Assembly (NCBI GenBank): GCA_003260075.1
Contig: QLIY01000450.1
Span: 7,264-71,263, forward strand
DNA: 64,000 bases
Origin: Phallusia mammillata
Lineage: Eukaryota; Chordata; Ascidiacea; Phlebobranchia; Ascidiidae
Direction: 5' to 3'
Shown: in pieces, positions 43,328-54,795 of the stretch
Layout: every line of letters starts with the position of its first letter
How positions within the stretch are numbered: position 1 is the stretch's first letter
Translations under genes and position numbers: made by a program
Notes under the pieces: model-generated
The model's database searches: none
What the model was told of the DNA's origin: nothing
The model's input: the letters and a program-made list of their open reading frames with translations, nothing else

Positions 43328-45174
43328 TTAATCTGATTTGCCCCTCAGCTTTCCGACTTTACGTTTAGTAGGAGGTCTGGCTGATCTAGCATGAGCATTG
43401 TAGAAAGCATATAGACCAAGCAGGCAAAATGACCATACAACCACGATATACTCTGCATGGTTAGAAAAAGGAATGCCACAAACTGCATACCACTGTTCAC
43501 CCACCAGCTCTGGCATAGCTGTTATATTGGGCGTGCCTTTGACCTCACCTAGTTCAGTGCAACGAAAGTCAAAATATCCTTCATCGTAGTTGGTTGGATC
43601 CAAATATTTTTGCTTTGTGTAAACAACTCCAGAAGTTGCATATTGGTCAACCTTAACACTGGCTGGACCAATAGGCTCATGCATTCCATATGATTTTTCA
43701 TTCTCTGGTTTGGCAAACACAACCAGAACCATGTAAAAGAGGTAGTGAATAGCAATCAACAAACTGCTTTCATTGAATACCCGCTTGGTCCATGATAGTG
43801 GGGTTTGGTAGTTACCTCTGGCCTGAAAAAAGCACCATTTCAATTGCTGACAATACACAAACCATAACAACATTTTCGTAAAACTCTGTTACCTCTTCTG
43901 ATGGTACACGGTCAAACCAAAGCACTATGCCAGCATATAAGGCAAACACAACAAATAAAATGACTTCTGAATGGATACCAAAACCATCCTTCAGACCATG
44001 ATAAATTGGAAGCATTTGAAATATAACAGCTGCAGCCATAGACAGTGCCCCAGTGATAATAACACACAACATTTCTAAAACAAAGCTTCCAGATGATTTT
44101 TGTTTATCTGCACTTCCGGTTAGAAGATACCGTGATCCACACAACAGTGCAGCAAATGAGCTAAAAAAATTGTTTCATGTTGTAGCTTTTCCCATGAAAA
44201 ATTTCACACTAGCAATGACTTAAAAACATTAATTTTGACATGGACAGTATTTCTTCATGCAGTAAAGTGTGTGGATGAAAAGAAATGTAGAGAAGTAAAA
44301 ATGACACTGTTTTGTACCTGTGAAAACCCATGTGAAAAAAGTAGCTGGTCCACGGCACCCAGTAATGTCGGTCAGCAATGTTTGGATCTGTGTCATGCCA
44401 TGTCCACCATAGCAACTACACAGAGAATGTAACACACATTTAGTTTTGGAGAAAAAAAGCCTTAATATTAAAAAAAGTTACAAAACTGACCTTGATCCCC
44501 ATGATATCATATGGAAAGTCAATAATAACATCAAAAAGGCCAACAGCAAATGGTTCCACAAACCAAGGTAGTCGAAGTTTTTCAGCAGCTATAAAGGCAT
44601 GGGTAATCTGAAAAATGGTTATGCATACACAGTTTATCAGAATTTAATACTACTATACTACTTACAGTTGCTGGGTAGAATAACACAATGTACAGGGGAA
44701 ATCGTTTGCCAACAAAAATAATTGGTGTTTGACTGTGCCAAAAGTTGTTCACATCAGGAAGATGGTACACCACACATTCTGTCACTATTCCATGCAAAAG
44801 TGCTGCAAACCACATGTATGTATACCTTAATGCAAAATTTGGAAAGTTTATTGAACTATCAAAGGGGAAAACTCTCATTTGTATACCTTAATGCAAAATT
44901 TATAAGGATAATTTAATTATTAAAGGTGAAATTCAAACTTGAAAAGTCACTGCATTAAATGTTCTATCCTGTTCAAATTTTCCATCATAAAGATGTACCT
45001 GCTGTTCCAACCACCATTTCGCACAGCAAACTTCAAGGCAGCTGCTGCCATTGTCAAGTAAAGAACATTGGCAAGCAAAAAAGTTGGTTGATTTCTCCAC
45101 ATTTCAGCAATACTGGGCTGATTGACCGTAACAAACCATTCCTTCCACTCTTCAAATGTGCTTTCTTTTACCAT
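43328..45174 (-). CDS. Unrecognised multi-pass membrane protein
   Basis: Six exons in transcription order: 45174-44999, 44825-44666, 44607-44491, 44415-44318, 44160-43893, 43822-43328. They total 1314 nt, 437 residues, with phase kept. Several hydrophobic segments are present: one in exon 1 (LLANVLYLTMAAAAL), others in exon 2, exon 3, two or three in exon 5 and two in exon 6. The conserved-looking core WHDTDPNIADRHYWVPWTSY lies in exon 4, rich in Trp, His and Asp. The C-terminus is basic (RPPTKRKVGKLRGKSD) and probably cytosolic. I do not recognise a named family with certainty; it recalls uncharacterised animal membrane proteins labelled DUF7802, an unverified memory. No catalytic function should be assumed. 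It is on the same strand as EXOC5, which ends 576 bases upstream of its start. Confidence 0.8.
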
Positions 45175-45749
45175 AGTTATTGTTTGTTATTTAAAAGCTT
45201 CTAATAATCACCATAAAGACCTGGAAGCAAGTAACGGTTACAAAATGTTTGCAGTTATATATTAGCTATGACTAGTGTCAAACCAAATATAATGGCAGAA
45301 ACAACAGTGACTGTCAACAATCAAGAAAGGGCATTTGAAAAACAAGTACAGGTATCCACACATGGCTAGCAAAGAAGCTGAGAAAACAAAGGAAGTAATT
45401 TAAACCTTTTTTATTTCATAGAAACCTGATAACCCCCATCACTAAACAGTTGATGAAGGCAAAGCTTGCAAAGGTCAAAACATTAGTTGCTCTGTTATCT
45501 CAGTTTGTTTGCACATTCACAAACAACACAAATTAGTAACCAATTGAAATAATTTGCTTTCACAAACAAAATTTTTGATCCATTTAGCATGCAAATGTGC
45601 AACCAGTAATTTCACAAGCATTTTTATTCACACAATGAAAGGCGAAGTCAAAGATTGCACTGAAGTTAACAGCAAGTAAATATAATCACACTTAAAGTTT
45701 TTAATATTGGGCAACTCAATCTAATAATTCAAAATCTTTGTTGGGAATT
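45175..45749. other. Spacer between EXOC5 and the membrane-protein gene
   Basis: The stretch contains the EXOC5 3' UTR, with a minus-strand AATAAA at 45623-45628 about 120 bases past its stop, and the upstream region of the minus-strand membrane-protein gene. Nothing else was recognised. Confidence 0.5.
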
Positions 45750-48700
45750 CTACTGGGAAAAGTTCTTTGCAAGGCGCGCAGAACGATAATCAGATCGAAG
45801 TTGGACAAAAGTGTGAAGAACAGCTCGATCCAAGTTTGCAAATTGATCTCCAGAACAAACCTAAACAGGATAATGTCAGCATCAAAAATACCGAACACAA
45901 AAGTTCATTTTTACCTGTCTTAAATTTTCTGGAGCCACAACAAGTAAATTGCAAAGTGAATGCAGACTGTCAAACAATGAAGAAACGAAGGGAACATTAA
46001 GAAGATGGGCAGTTTTTCTGCAAAAACATGATTGACAAAAATCTGCTATGGCAAGACACAGTAACTTTATTGCCTTACCCATACTCATTGACATCACATA
46101 TTGCCATCATGCCACCCATTGAGCTGAAAGAATATTGTTGCAGCTGTTCATAGATCAACCTGTTGATGGAAAGGCTTCGTAGTAATTAATGACAAAATTG
46201 TAGTAAGGAAATAAGGCATTAACTAGAAAAGATCAACAGTTTTTTCTTGTAAATCCGCTTTGAAACTTGAAACATTAAAATGTAAATAGCACTACAAGAA
46301 GCAATGTGAAAAAGTCAGGAACCAGGCAGAACATAAAGCGGAGGTTCTCAACCAGCAATTCAATTATCCCTATTGACATGCTTGGGAAAAATAAAAGTAT
46401 GCAAAATTTAGTTATGCATCAAAATTAGGGTGGTAAAGAAACTTCAGAGGCAAATTTTACGAACAAAGTCTGCAAAGGGATCAACCAGAACAACTATTTA
46501 GAACCTATGGAAAAAATTCACTCAGCAGATATCTGACCTGTGGAAGCGAGTTCCAAAATCTTTTAATACAGCATCAACATTGTTGCCATCCAAAGCTTTC
46601 CTTATAACTTCTGTCACTTTCTTCATGTACTTGCAAACCTGCAAGATTGGCAAGACAAAAGTCAGCTTTAGAAAACCAAACTTGTGTGTCTATTTATAGG
46701 TAAACATGACAGGGTTGCATTTACAAACATTATTGTATTATCTGCAAAGCGTATTTGCTTAAGGTGCAGTAAATGTTAAACATACACTTTGACAAGCATT
46801 AGTGCACTGTTGCTGCGGTGGCTGGTCTGTTGAAAAGTCTGATTTTTTCTGTTCACTTTTCAGTATGTGTCGCATCCAACCAATTACAGATGAAAGGCAT
46901 CGATCTATACCAGTGTCCAACTGGACCTCCATTCTTTCTCTCACTTTCTTTTTTCTCTGGACACAATCACTGCAGCCAACACAAAAATGGTTGGTTTGTA
47001 CACAAATATTTAAAAATTTCAGAGGGGACCTAAGCAAACACATTAACTGAGAACACCAACCTGTATTTTGGTGAAGCACTAACAAGAGGTAGCAGAGTGT
47101 CACTAAACTGCTTCTCAAACAAGTGAAATACTGTGTTGGTTTGTTGAACAACATCCAAGAAGTATATATTTGGCTCAGTCTGTTGCATATAAACATTTGT
47201 ATGGAGTTGAACAAAACAAAAAAGTAGGTGTTTTTACCTTAGGATCTGAAGATGGAATAGCCAACAAACCCAAATCGATTGCATATTCAATGTGTTGTTT
47301 GCACAGATATTCAAGTAAAAGAGCGTAAATACGGGTTGCATTAGCAGGAAGAACAGATACTGAAGACAATGTCTTACATCTGCCGAATCCCATCTTTGTT
47401 TCCTTTTAACACATGATTTACAACTTTACATATTATGTAAAATTTTCAGTTAAACTGAGCTTTTATGTTTAGCAATAAGTTCACAAATGTCATAACGTTT
47501 CAGTCTACTTCTTTACTTTAATCTTGATACCGTAAGGTGCATAAAACATTGTATATTTTGAAAAAGCTTGATGCTTTAACACTACTAGTACTTTAATATA
47601 CACCTGCAGCAGATTAATAGCAAGTTCTTGTGAAAGATATGTTTCGCTGTTGTTGCCATCAGAGGATGAAGAACTGAGACCAAATCTAATGTTGGTTTTG
47701 TCAGAAATTACTGCTTTCAGGTCTTGAATACCTGCACACAGGTGTTTATCAGATTGAATTCAATATGTTAGGAGACTCCATACACATAACCTAAGTACAT
47801 TAACAGGTTTGGTAGCAAAACATGGTACTGAGCAGTCATAACTAACCAGAATGCAGTTGCTTTTTTGTGTGATTCTTAGAATCGTAAAACCTTTGGGATA
47901 TCAGCATAGCCTTTTCTTTCAAAAATGCCTCCTCCACATCAATGTAGGATTCCAAAAATGGCTAGAAACATCACAAAAGTTTACACCACTTGGTTATTGT
48001 GTATTTTTCACCTTGCACTACTCACCTTGAAAATGGTTTTGGTCAACTTGTTAAGAAAGTTTGAGTCTGAACCAAGTTTGTACTGTGACAGTTTTACAGA
48101 TAATTCAACAGTTTTGCCATACAACATGTACAAATGTTGCAGATACCTTTTACAAAACAAAGTGTCTTTGTAAACAAAACTTCAAAACTAGAAGAGTGGC
48201 TTTCTGATATACTTCCATTTTATATATTCTATATGATATTTACCAATTTACTATACACATCATTTGATCTACACGTATGATTGTTTTTGTAAACAAAAAC
48301 AAATGGGTCCCCAGAAGCGTGTTTGTGCGGATTTACAGTAAACAAATGTTGCGGTGATTTTTANNNNNNNNNNNNNNNNNNNNNNNNNNNNNNNNNNNNN
48401 NNNNNNNNNNNNNNNNNNNNNNNNNNNNNNNNNNNNNNNNNNNNNNNNNNNNNNNNNNNNNNNNNNNNNNNNNNNNNNNNNNNNNNNNNNNNNNNNNNNN
48501 NNNNNNNNNNNNNNNNNNNNNNNNNNNNNNNNNNNNNNNNNNNNNNNNNNNNNNNNNNNNNNNNNNNNNNNNNNNNNNNNNNNNNNNNNNNNNNNNNNNN
48601 NNNNNNNNNNNNNNNNNNNNNNNNNNNNNNNNNNNNNNNNNNNNNNNNNNNNNNNNNNNNNNNNNNNNNNNNNNNNNNNNNNNNNNNNNNNNNNNNNNNN

Positions 48701-50471
48701 NNNNNNNNNNNNNNNNNNNNNNNNNNNNNNNNNNNNNNNNNNNNNNNNNNNNNNNNNNNNNNNNNNNNNNNNNNNNNNNNNNNNNNNNNNNNNNNNNNNN
48801 NNNNNNNNNNNNNNNNNNNNNNNNNNNNNNNNNNNNNNNNNNNNNNNNNNNNNNNNNNNNNNNNNNNNNNNNNNNNNNNNNNNNNNNNNNNNNNNNNNNN
48901 NNNNNNNNNNNNNNNNNNNNNNNNNNNNNNNNNNNNNNNNNNNNNNNNNNNNNNNNNNNNNNNNNNNTAATGTGTGTAAATTTGAAAAAGTTTGAACCAT
49001 TCTTTCTTGACCAAAACGTGGGAACAAATCTGCGTTAGAAAGAAAAAAAGAAAAAAAAGGTACAGACAAAAACAATATGTGTCCCCTTCAGGGAAGGGGA
49101 CCCATAATTATAATAATAAACAACTTTTACTTTTCTGGATCTGTATTTCGATGTTCCTTCAGTTTGGCATGGACATGTTCACTTAACTTTGTTTGAAAGA
49201 TTTTTGAAACTAATTTGCCCATAACTTGTTCCGGCGATGAAAAAACATCAATGATTACCTAAAACAGAACAAAAGTTACAGTTCCAAACCTGGAAATGGC
49301 CACAAAGCAATTTGCAGCAATAAATTTAAAAAAGATGACTTTTTAAAATGTTTCAATGTGTGCAAAACACATAAAGATTGAAACCATACAAGCTTGCTGC
49401 ACACCACTCACCTTGTGCACTTTCACACAAAGGTTAATGATTTCATTGAAAAGTTCATTCCTGTTATAAAAAGCATTCATGAGAGACTCTTCAATGAAAG
49501 CATCAATGCAGTACTGGTATCCTGCACAAAACAGTGTCAAATTTGTACATTAAGCAAAAACAAAAAAATACTTTTTTTGACTTTAAAATTTGTTTTAAAC
49601 TATTTTAGCCATTAAATTTTAAGCTACTTTAAAAATGTGTTGTTTTTCACTTATATATACTGTCACACACAAAAGAGAAAGCACCTTTAAAATGTGACAG
49701 GGTATCTGCAAAGTCTTTCATCTTTTGTACATCATTGTTTTTGTGGGCCTCTTTAAACTCATTTAAGAGTTCTTGCTCTATTGCATAGTACTTGGAAACG
49801 ATTCTACCTTTCACCTGAAAGTGAATTCAGAGTTACTTTTACTCTGGAATTCAACAAACCTCTCTTAAAACCATACCTCTGCAAATGTTGTGTATGGAAG
49901 TTCCTGGGCTATAAGATGAAGCTTGTGTACAATATCTGCAGCATCCCGCACCTTGTAGGGATTAATTAGGACTTCAGACTTGAAATCATCAGAAAGAAAC
50001 TCATCAAAGTATCTGGTAATGTTGTTATACTATCAGGATAAAAACCAGGCAACTTTGGCCATATGAATCATGGCAACATTTAATTGGACATTTGCATTTG
50101 CTAAAAATGGTTTTACTGATACCATATCAAAAACACTTCCAACATGCTTTGTTAGTCAGAACTTTTTGGTGCAGCTCTACACATAAATTTGCTGCAAACT
50201 TTCTTAGAAACAAAACAAAAATATGAATAAATCAGCTTACTTCATTAGTTTTAAAGCCTCTGCAGCATGAGCTCGGGGTGTATTTACACCTTCAAGTTGG
50301 TCACCAAGATGAACAACTTTTGTGGCAACATAATTGATGCGATCTTCCAAAGACTATGTAACAAACAAGTAATGAATTTTTATGAATGGGAATTAAAAAA
50401 TTTGGTTAGTTGCAATTAAATTAAATAGAAAGTCAAGCCAAAATGAGACCTTCTTACTTAAAACAGTGTAC

Positions 50472-50553
<82 letters not shown>

Positions 50554-51039
50554 AAATCTTATTTCACAAAAGTGTTTGCACACAACTTCAGTGGAGTAAA
50601 CAAAAAAAGGACAATGCTTTAAATATAACTTGACGTAAAACCTTTAAGCAAGTTCTAAAACATATTGCTTGACATTTCTACCTGAAAGTGTGTAAAAGCG
50701 ACTTGATTGCTCTTTTGCAAATCTGCTACTTTTTCAGAATGAGCTCTAGCTTCACGTTGCAAATTGGTTTCAAGTTGTTCCACTTTTCTTTGAATGCGAC
50801 CATCCAATTGCTTCAGTTCAGCAATGTGAGCCACAAATTCATCAAAGAGTTGCTGCAAAAAATCAACAAACAAGTTAAAATAGCAGCTTTTTACAAGATA
50901 GAAATAATACAATACAGCGCACCTGTGGATTAAAACCATGAGCCCCACCCTTGGTTCCACCACCAGGTGTTCTCCATGCTAGGCGCTCAACATATTCATC
51001 TGGATCAAATGGGTCTTTGAAAAGTTCAGCAGAAGCCAT
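45750..51039 (-). CDS. EXOC5: Exocyst complex component 5 (Sec10)
   Basis: Seventeen exons in transcription order: 51039-50923, 50852-50682, 50353-50241, 50012-49877, 49814-49685, 49521-49412, 49258-49131, 48146-48026, 47961-47847, 47731-47604, 47393-47238, 47179-47061, 46969-46786, 46638-46538, 46159-46079, 46017-45915, 45860-45750. They sum to 2124 nt, 707 residues, about the length of the vertebrate protein. Sec10 is a core subunit of the octameric exocyst, which tethers secretory vesicles to the plasma membrane before fusion. Recognisable stretches include YVERLAWRTPGGG near the N-terminus, KSNQVAFTHFQ, VVHLGDQLEGVNTPRAHA, LDTGIDRCLSSVIGWMRHIL and LHSLCNLLVVAPENLRQ. The N-terminal third is coiled-coil-like. 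The sequencing gap 48364-48967 falls wholly within the intron between exons 7 and 8, so no coding sequence is missing. It is head-to-head with EAPP. Confidence 0.95.
48303..49105. repeat. Possible inverted-repeat element around the N gap
   Basis: ATGGGTCCCC at 48303-48312 is mirrored exactly by GGGGACCCAT at 49096-49105, and the right end also forms a small hairpin (cccttcaggg). The assembly gap lies between them. This pattern would fit a foldback or MITE-type element that defeated assembly. No target-site duplication was seen. Confidence 0.4.
48364..48967. other. Assembly gap (604 N)
   Basis: A run of 604 undetermined bases lies inside an EXOC5 intron. Open frames reported across it are artefacts of N. 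Confidence 0.99.
50473..50551. repeat. 79-base poly-C run
   Basis: An uninterrupted C homopolymer lies in the EXOC5 intron between exons 2 and 3. A pure tract of this length in an AT-rich genome is more likely an assembly or base-calling artefact than real sequence. Confidence 0.95.
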
Positions 51040-51822
51040 TGTTTCATCAGCAACTACTGTTCCAATCTTTCGTTGACACTTTTTTCAAACTATACTGTAC
51101 TGTTGTAGCAGTCAAGCATTCAAATTGGATAAAGAATTAAATAAATCTTTACAAATGTAACTGGTTAAAAATTGTAGGCAAAATTAAATTTAATCAATGA
51201 ATTCATGTATTTTGCCAAAGGCATTCTATCAGTATAGATTAATTTTATTACAAGTAAAAGACTAAACATATCCAGAATGCAACAACAAAAATGGCATATT
51301 GGCCAAGCCGAAAGGTATTGGCAAAATTTCAGGACCTATTTGGTTAATCATTTAGACATCCACAAAAAGGACGCATAAGATTAAGGTGGTATGGCATACA
51401 TTAACGATAATTTACCCTGCCCATGCATGAACTCGGACTGTGTGATCAAAAAACAGTAACTTACTATACAAATACAACAAGTGCAACTTCATGGGTGCAA
51501 ATTTATATTACGCCCTTATGCAAACAAGCTAGATAAATCGTGTGCCCCACACATAAACTACATCACTGGTACAAACAAAATCCACAGCAGTATATAGTCA
51601 TCATTGCCATACGTTTTCGAATGTTTAAAGTAATTTCACAATTCACACTTGGGATCAGCAGCCAAACGTTATCATGCTTGACTGCACATCTCGAGTTTTG
51701 ACGCATGAACTTTGACCGTTACGCTTTGATGAAAATCATGTTGCATCCTTCTGTTGTCGAATATCAAGTCAAAAATTTGTTTGGGTGTTAAAAAAACTGT
51801 TCTTTCCGCGTTCTAGCAGAGG
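51040..51822. promoter_or_regulatory. Shared upstream region of EXOC5 and EAPP
   Basis: The two genes are divergent, with 783 bases between their start codons. The interval has no open frame of note and probably holds both 5' UTRs and a bidirectional promoter. No TATA box or specific factor site could be assigned with confidence. Confidence 0.45.
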
Positions 51823-54199
51823 ATGGCTAGCCTACCCAGTATGTCAGCTGTAGATGGTTACAGCTACTACATTTCAGCAGATAGTGATGATGAAGAAAAT
51901 ATTGGCAACAGGTTTGTCAAAAACTGTTTTTTTTAAGTTTCATTGGCAAAATTAATTTGGCTTAATGTGATCGTGATGTAAGTAGATATTTGGTTGTTAT
52001 CTAAAATTCTAAATTAAAGCTATTGCTTACTACATAGTTCTACTGCTGTATTGTTTTGTATTTTAGCTCTGATGAGGAAAACAACCTCGATGAAGTGGAA
52101 GCTTTTCTGCACGGGACTCCCAAGCAACAAAAGAAGGCATTGCAGAGAATAACAGGTAATCAACAAGTTAATTACATCACCAACTCCCAAGCTTTTCACT
52201 GTAATCATCCTGTGACTAAATGAATGACATAGTTTGATGATACAGGTGCCAAACAGTACTTTTCCAGCTGATTAACATTGCTATAACGCTCCAATGCAGC
52301 AACAGAGATTTTCCTCTAAATTTTTGCCTAGATCAGGGGTGGGGAACCTTTTTGTTCATGAAGGCCACTCAACGTTTTATCGGCACTAGTGTAGGCCGCA
52401 TAGACTATTTCCCAGGCCTAGAACAGTGGTGTTCAAACTTTTTGATTTAAGGAATGGTCGTTGTGTAATTTTCTCTTGCGAAGTCGTGGAAATTACGGTC
52501 CAAGCTGAATAAAGGTAAACAAACTTCCCACTAAATTTCCAGCTTCACTGAAAAATTTGGATTTATGTCACTTGTAGATGTTTACGCATATCAATGGTCT
52601 AAAAGGGCAGCTTGTGACATCACAGATAAGTCTCTATTATGCCTAAACAATTGTTTTCTTTGTTACACAAGTAAGATTGTAGAGCCATGAGTGTTTGGTA
52701 ATCCCACAGAAATCGCTTTATGGGGCCATTGGCTCTAGTGTGGACGGCGCTGCCCCAGTACTTTTCAAATAGTAATAGAATACATTTTCATTTATTCTTT
52801 ATTCGACAGGTGCAACGTGCAATATCAAGATCCTAAAATATATTTTGGCGTCACAGGCCGCACTTAGTGCCCTAAAAGGCCGCATGTGGCCTTTAGGCCG
52901 CAGGTTCCCCACCCCTGGCCTAGATTATAATAAAGCACTATTTAGCATGCAATGACACTAAATTCAAATTAAAATAAATACACATACTTCTATATTCACA
53001 CTGTTTTTGAAGCAATAGCGACGTTCTTTCCCAATCCCCACTCATCTTCCCACATTCTAAGAAAACAGTTGCCTAAATAAACTAAATGCATACGCTGTAA
53101 TAATGTATCTAATAGGTTTTGTTTAATTCTGGATTTTCTTAAAGGTGAGGACATTTCATCATCTGAAGATGAATTTGAAAAAGCAATGGACAGTGAATTA
53201 AACAATAATGTAACAAAATTGGAAAACACATGGCAATCCAAAGGTATGACATGAAACTAAACGATTAGTATAGTAAACATACGGCAGTCTTGTTTATATC
53301 AAATTTTCTTTTAAAGGGAAAAAAATCATTGCTACCAGCAAACCTCCTGAAGCTGCACATACCAGCAGTGATTGTTATGATCAAGTATATTTTGACTCAG
53401 ATGAGGAGAGTAATGCTCCAGGTTTATATGTTTATTTTGATATGTTGTGGTTATGGTTTGTTTTTTGCTATCAGCATTTTTTGCAGACAAAAAGCCTAAA
53501 AAGCACAAAATAATATCTAATGATGATCTGCTATATGACCCATTAGCAGATGATGAAGATCAAAAGTGGGTGGATAAGCAGAGGCTCAGGTACTATACCC
53601 GGAATATAAAATGTACTGATTATGTTACACTAACCATTTGCAATAGGGGTTCTGCACACAACAGTTTGAAAAACAAAAAAGCAAAAGCCCCTGGAAGTGA
53701 TGCTGTTTTAAGTTGCCCAGCTTGCATGGTGACACTCTGTCTAAACTGCCAAAGGTATGTTATTTAGAATCATATAACCTACATTTGCTGTTAATTCACT
53801 TAATATCAGACCTTTCCATATAATGTACTCAAAAGCTATTTCATATCAAAATCATTAATGTATAAAAAACAGCAACAAAAGTCCTTATTTTTCAGACACG
53901 AAAAGTTCCACAACCAATTCAGGGCTATGTTTGTACTTAACTGCCTTGTTGAGACATCGAAAGTTGTGCATTACCCAGAGCCTGTAAAGCGAACATTTAA
54001 ACGTCACAAGCGTCGTTGGCAGGAGGCACAACAAACTGAACTTGCAACGAACGATGAACCACAAAAAGGTGTCGGTACAGTGGAAAAAGAGGAAGATAAG
54101 TTCCACCCTGTAAAGTGCCAGTCTTGTAGCACTGAGGTTGCAGTTATGGACAATGATGAAGTTTATCATTTTTTTAATGTTTTGGTTGGTCATGCATAA
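51823..54199 (+). CDS. EAPP: E2F-associated phosphoprotein (EAPP)
   Basis: Seven exons: 51823-51911, 52067-52155, 53145-53243, 53317-53421, 53487-53589, 53647-53754, 53896-54199 (897 nt, 298 residues; the human protein is about 285). The N-terminal half is acidic and Ser/Asp-rich (ADSDDEEN, SSSEDEFEKAMD, YFDSDEES), then LLYDPLADDEDQKWVDKQR, then a Cys-rich core (LSCPACMVTLCLNCQRHE) and a second CxxC (VKCQSCSTEVAVMD) that together could bind zinc. These features in this order are those of EAPP, a nuclear protein reported to bind activating E2F factors and to affect cell-cycle genes. The second intron contains a hAT-like element. The gene converges with PARS2 downstream and diverges from EXOC5 upstream. 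Confidence 0.93.
52334..52917. mobile_element. hAT-like non-autonomous transposon in EAPP intron 2
   Basis: The element begins CAGGGGTGGGGAACC and ends GGTTCCCCACCCCTG, an exact 15-base inverted repeat. It is flanked by a perfect 8-bp target-site duplication, gcctagat. The body is 584 bp with no transposase frame. A second hAT-like start, CAGTGGTGTTCAAAC at 52424, sits inside it, but no matching right end was found, so nesting is unproved. The intact duplication suggests fairly recent insertion. Confidence 0.93.
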
Positions 54200-54795
54200 T
54201 GTGTGTTAAGTTTGGCATATAGGGTGATATGTGTCCATCCTGTTGATAAAACTCCTACTTAGAGAGTTTAAATTTAGGCATTCGCCTAACTTTACCTCTT
54301 TTTTCATATCCACAATTGAATAATATTTGAGGATGTTTTGTACTTGAATTGGAAACTATGATGCATTTGAAGTTTCAATACAAACCAACAATTTTATCCT
54401 GGACAGTACCTACATTTTTTTACAAATGAAACAGTTACAAAACATTGATACTGTTTTCAAGATGACCAGCCAAACACCTAGTGCTGTACTAACAAAACTC
54501 ATTTTCTATTTAAGTGCACTTTTAGTTTTAATGGTCAGTTTCTACAGCTTTGAAAAATAAATTTTGCTGTTAATCTCATTCTAGATACTTATTTTAGATA
54601 AGTCTGTGGACATCACACCAGTTTGAGAACCACTAAATTGAGAATATAAACTATATATAATGGGGAAAAATCAAGTTAGTGTCAAAACTATAGTAAGAGC
54701 TCAAGTAAGAACACTGCAAAAACTCCTTGTCTGATTTTAAATAGCTGTGATTTCAATAACCATTACAAAAATTGAAAATACAGTGTGTGTGTTTA
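54200..54795. other. Convergent 3' region of EAPP and PARS2
   Basis: AATAAA at 54556-54561 lies about 360 bases after the EAPP stop and is its likely polyadenylation signal. The phrase 'tttgagaaccact' at about 54625 resembles a hAT terminus, but no partner was found. No further gene is visible. Confidence 0.5.

Noticed and set aside
46759..47214. 151-residue minus-strand frame taken as one exon
   Set aside because: It mixes a real EXOC5 exon (46786-46969) with intron sequence; the homology stops at the splice sites.
48269..49075. Long open frames on both strands across the N run
   Set aside because: They consist almost wholly of undetermined bases; the real content is an EXOC5 intron.
52424..52450. 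Second hAT-like terminus CAGTGGTGTTCAAAC inside the EAPP element
   Set aside because: No matching right end or target duplication was found, so a nested insertion is unproved.
54610..54640. TTTGAGAACCACT resembling a hAT right end
   Set aside because: No left partner in the surrounding kilobase.
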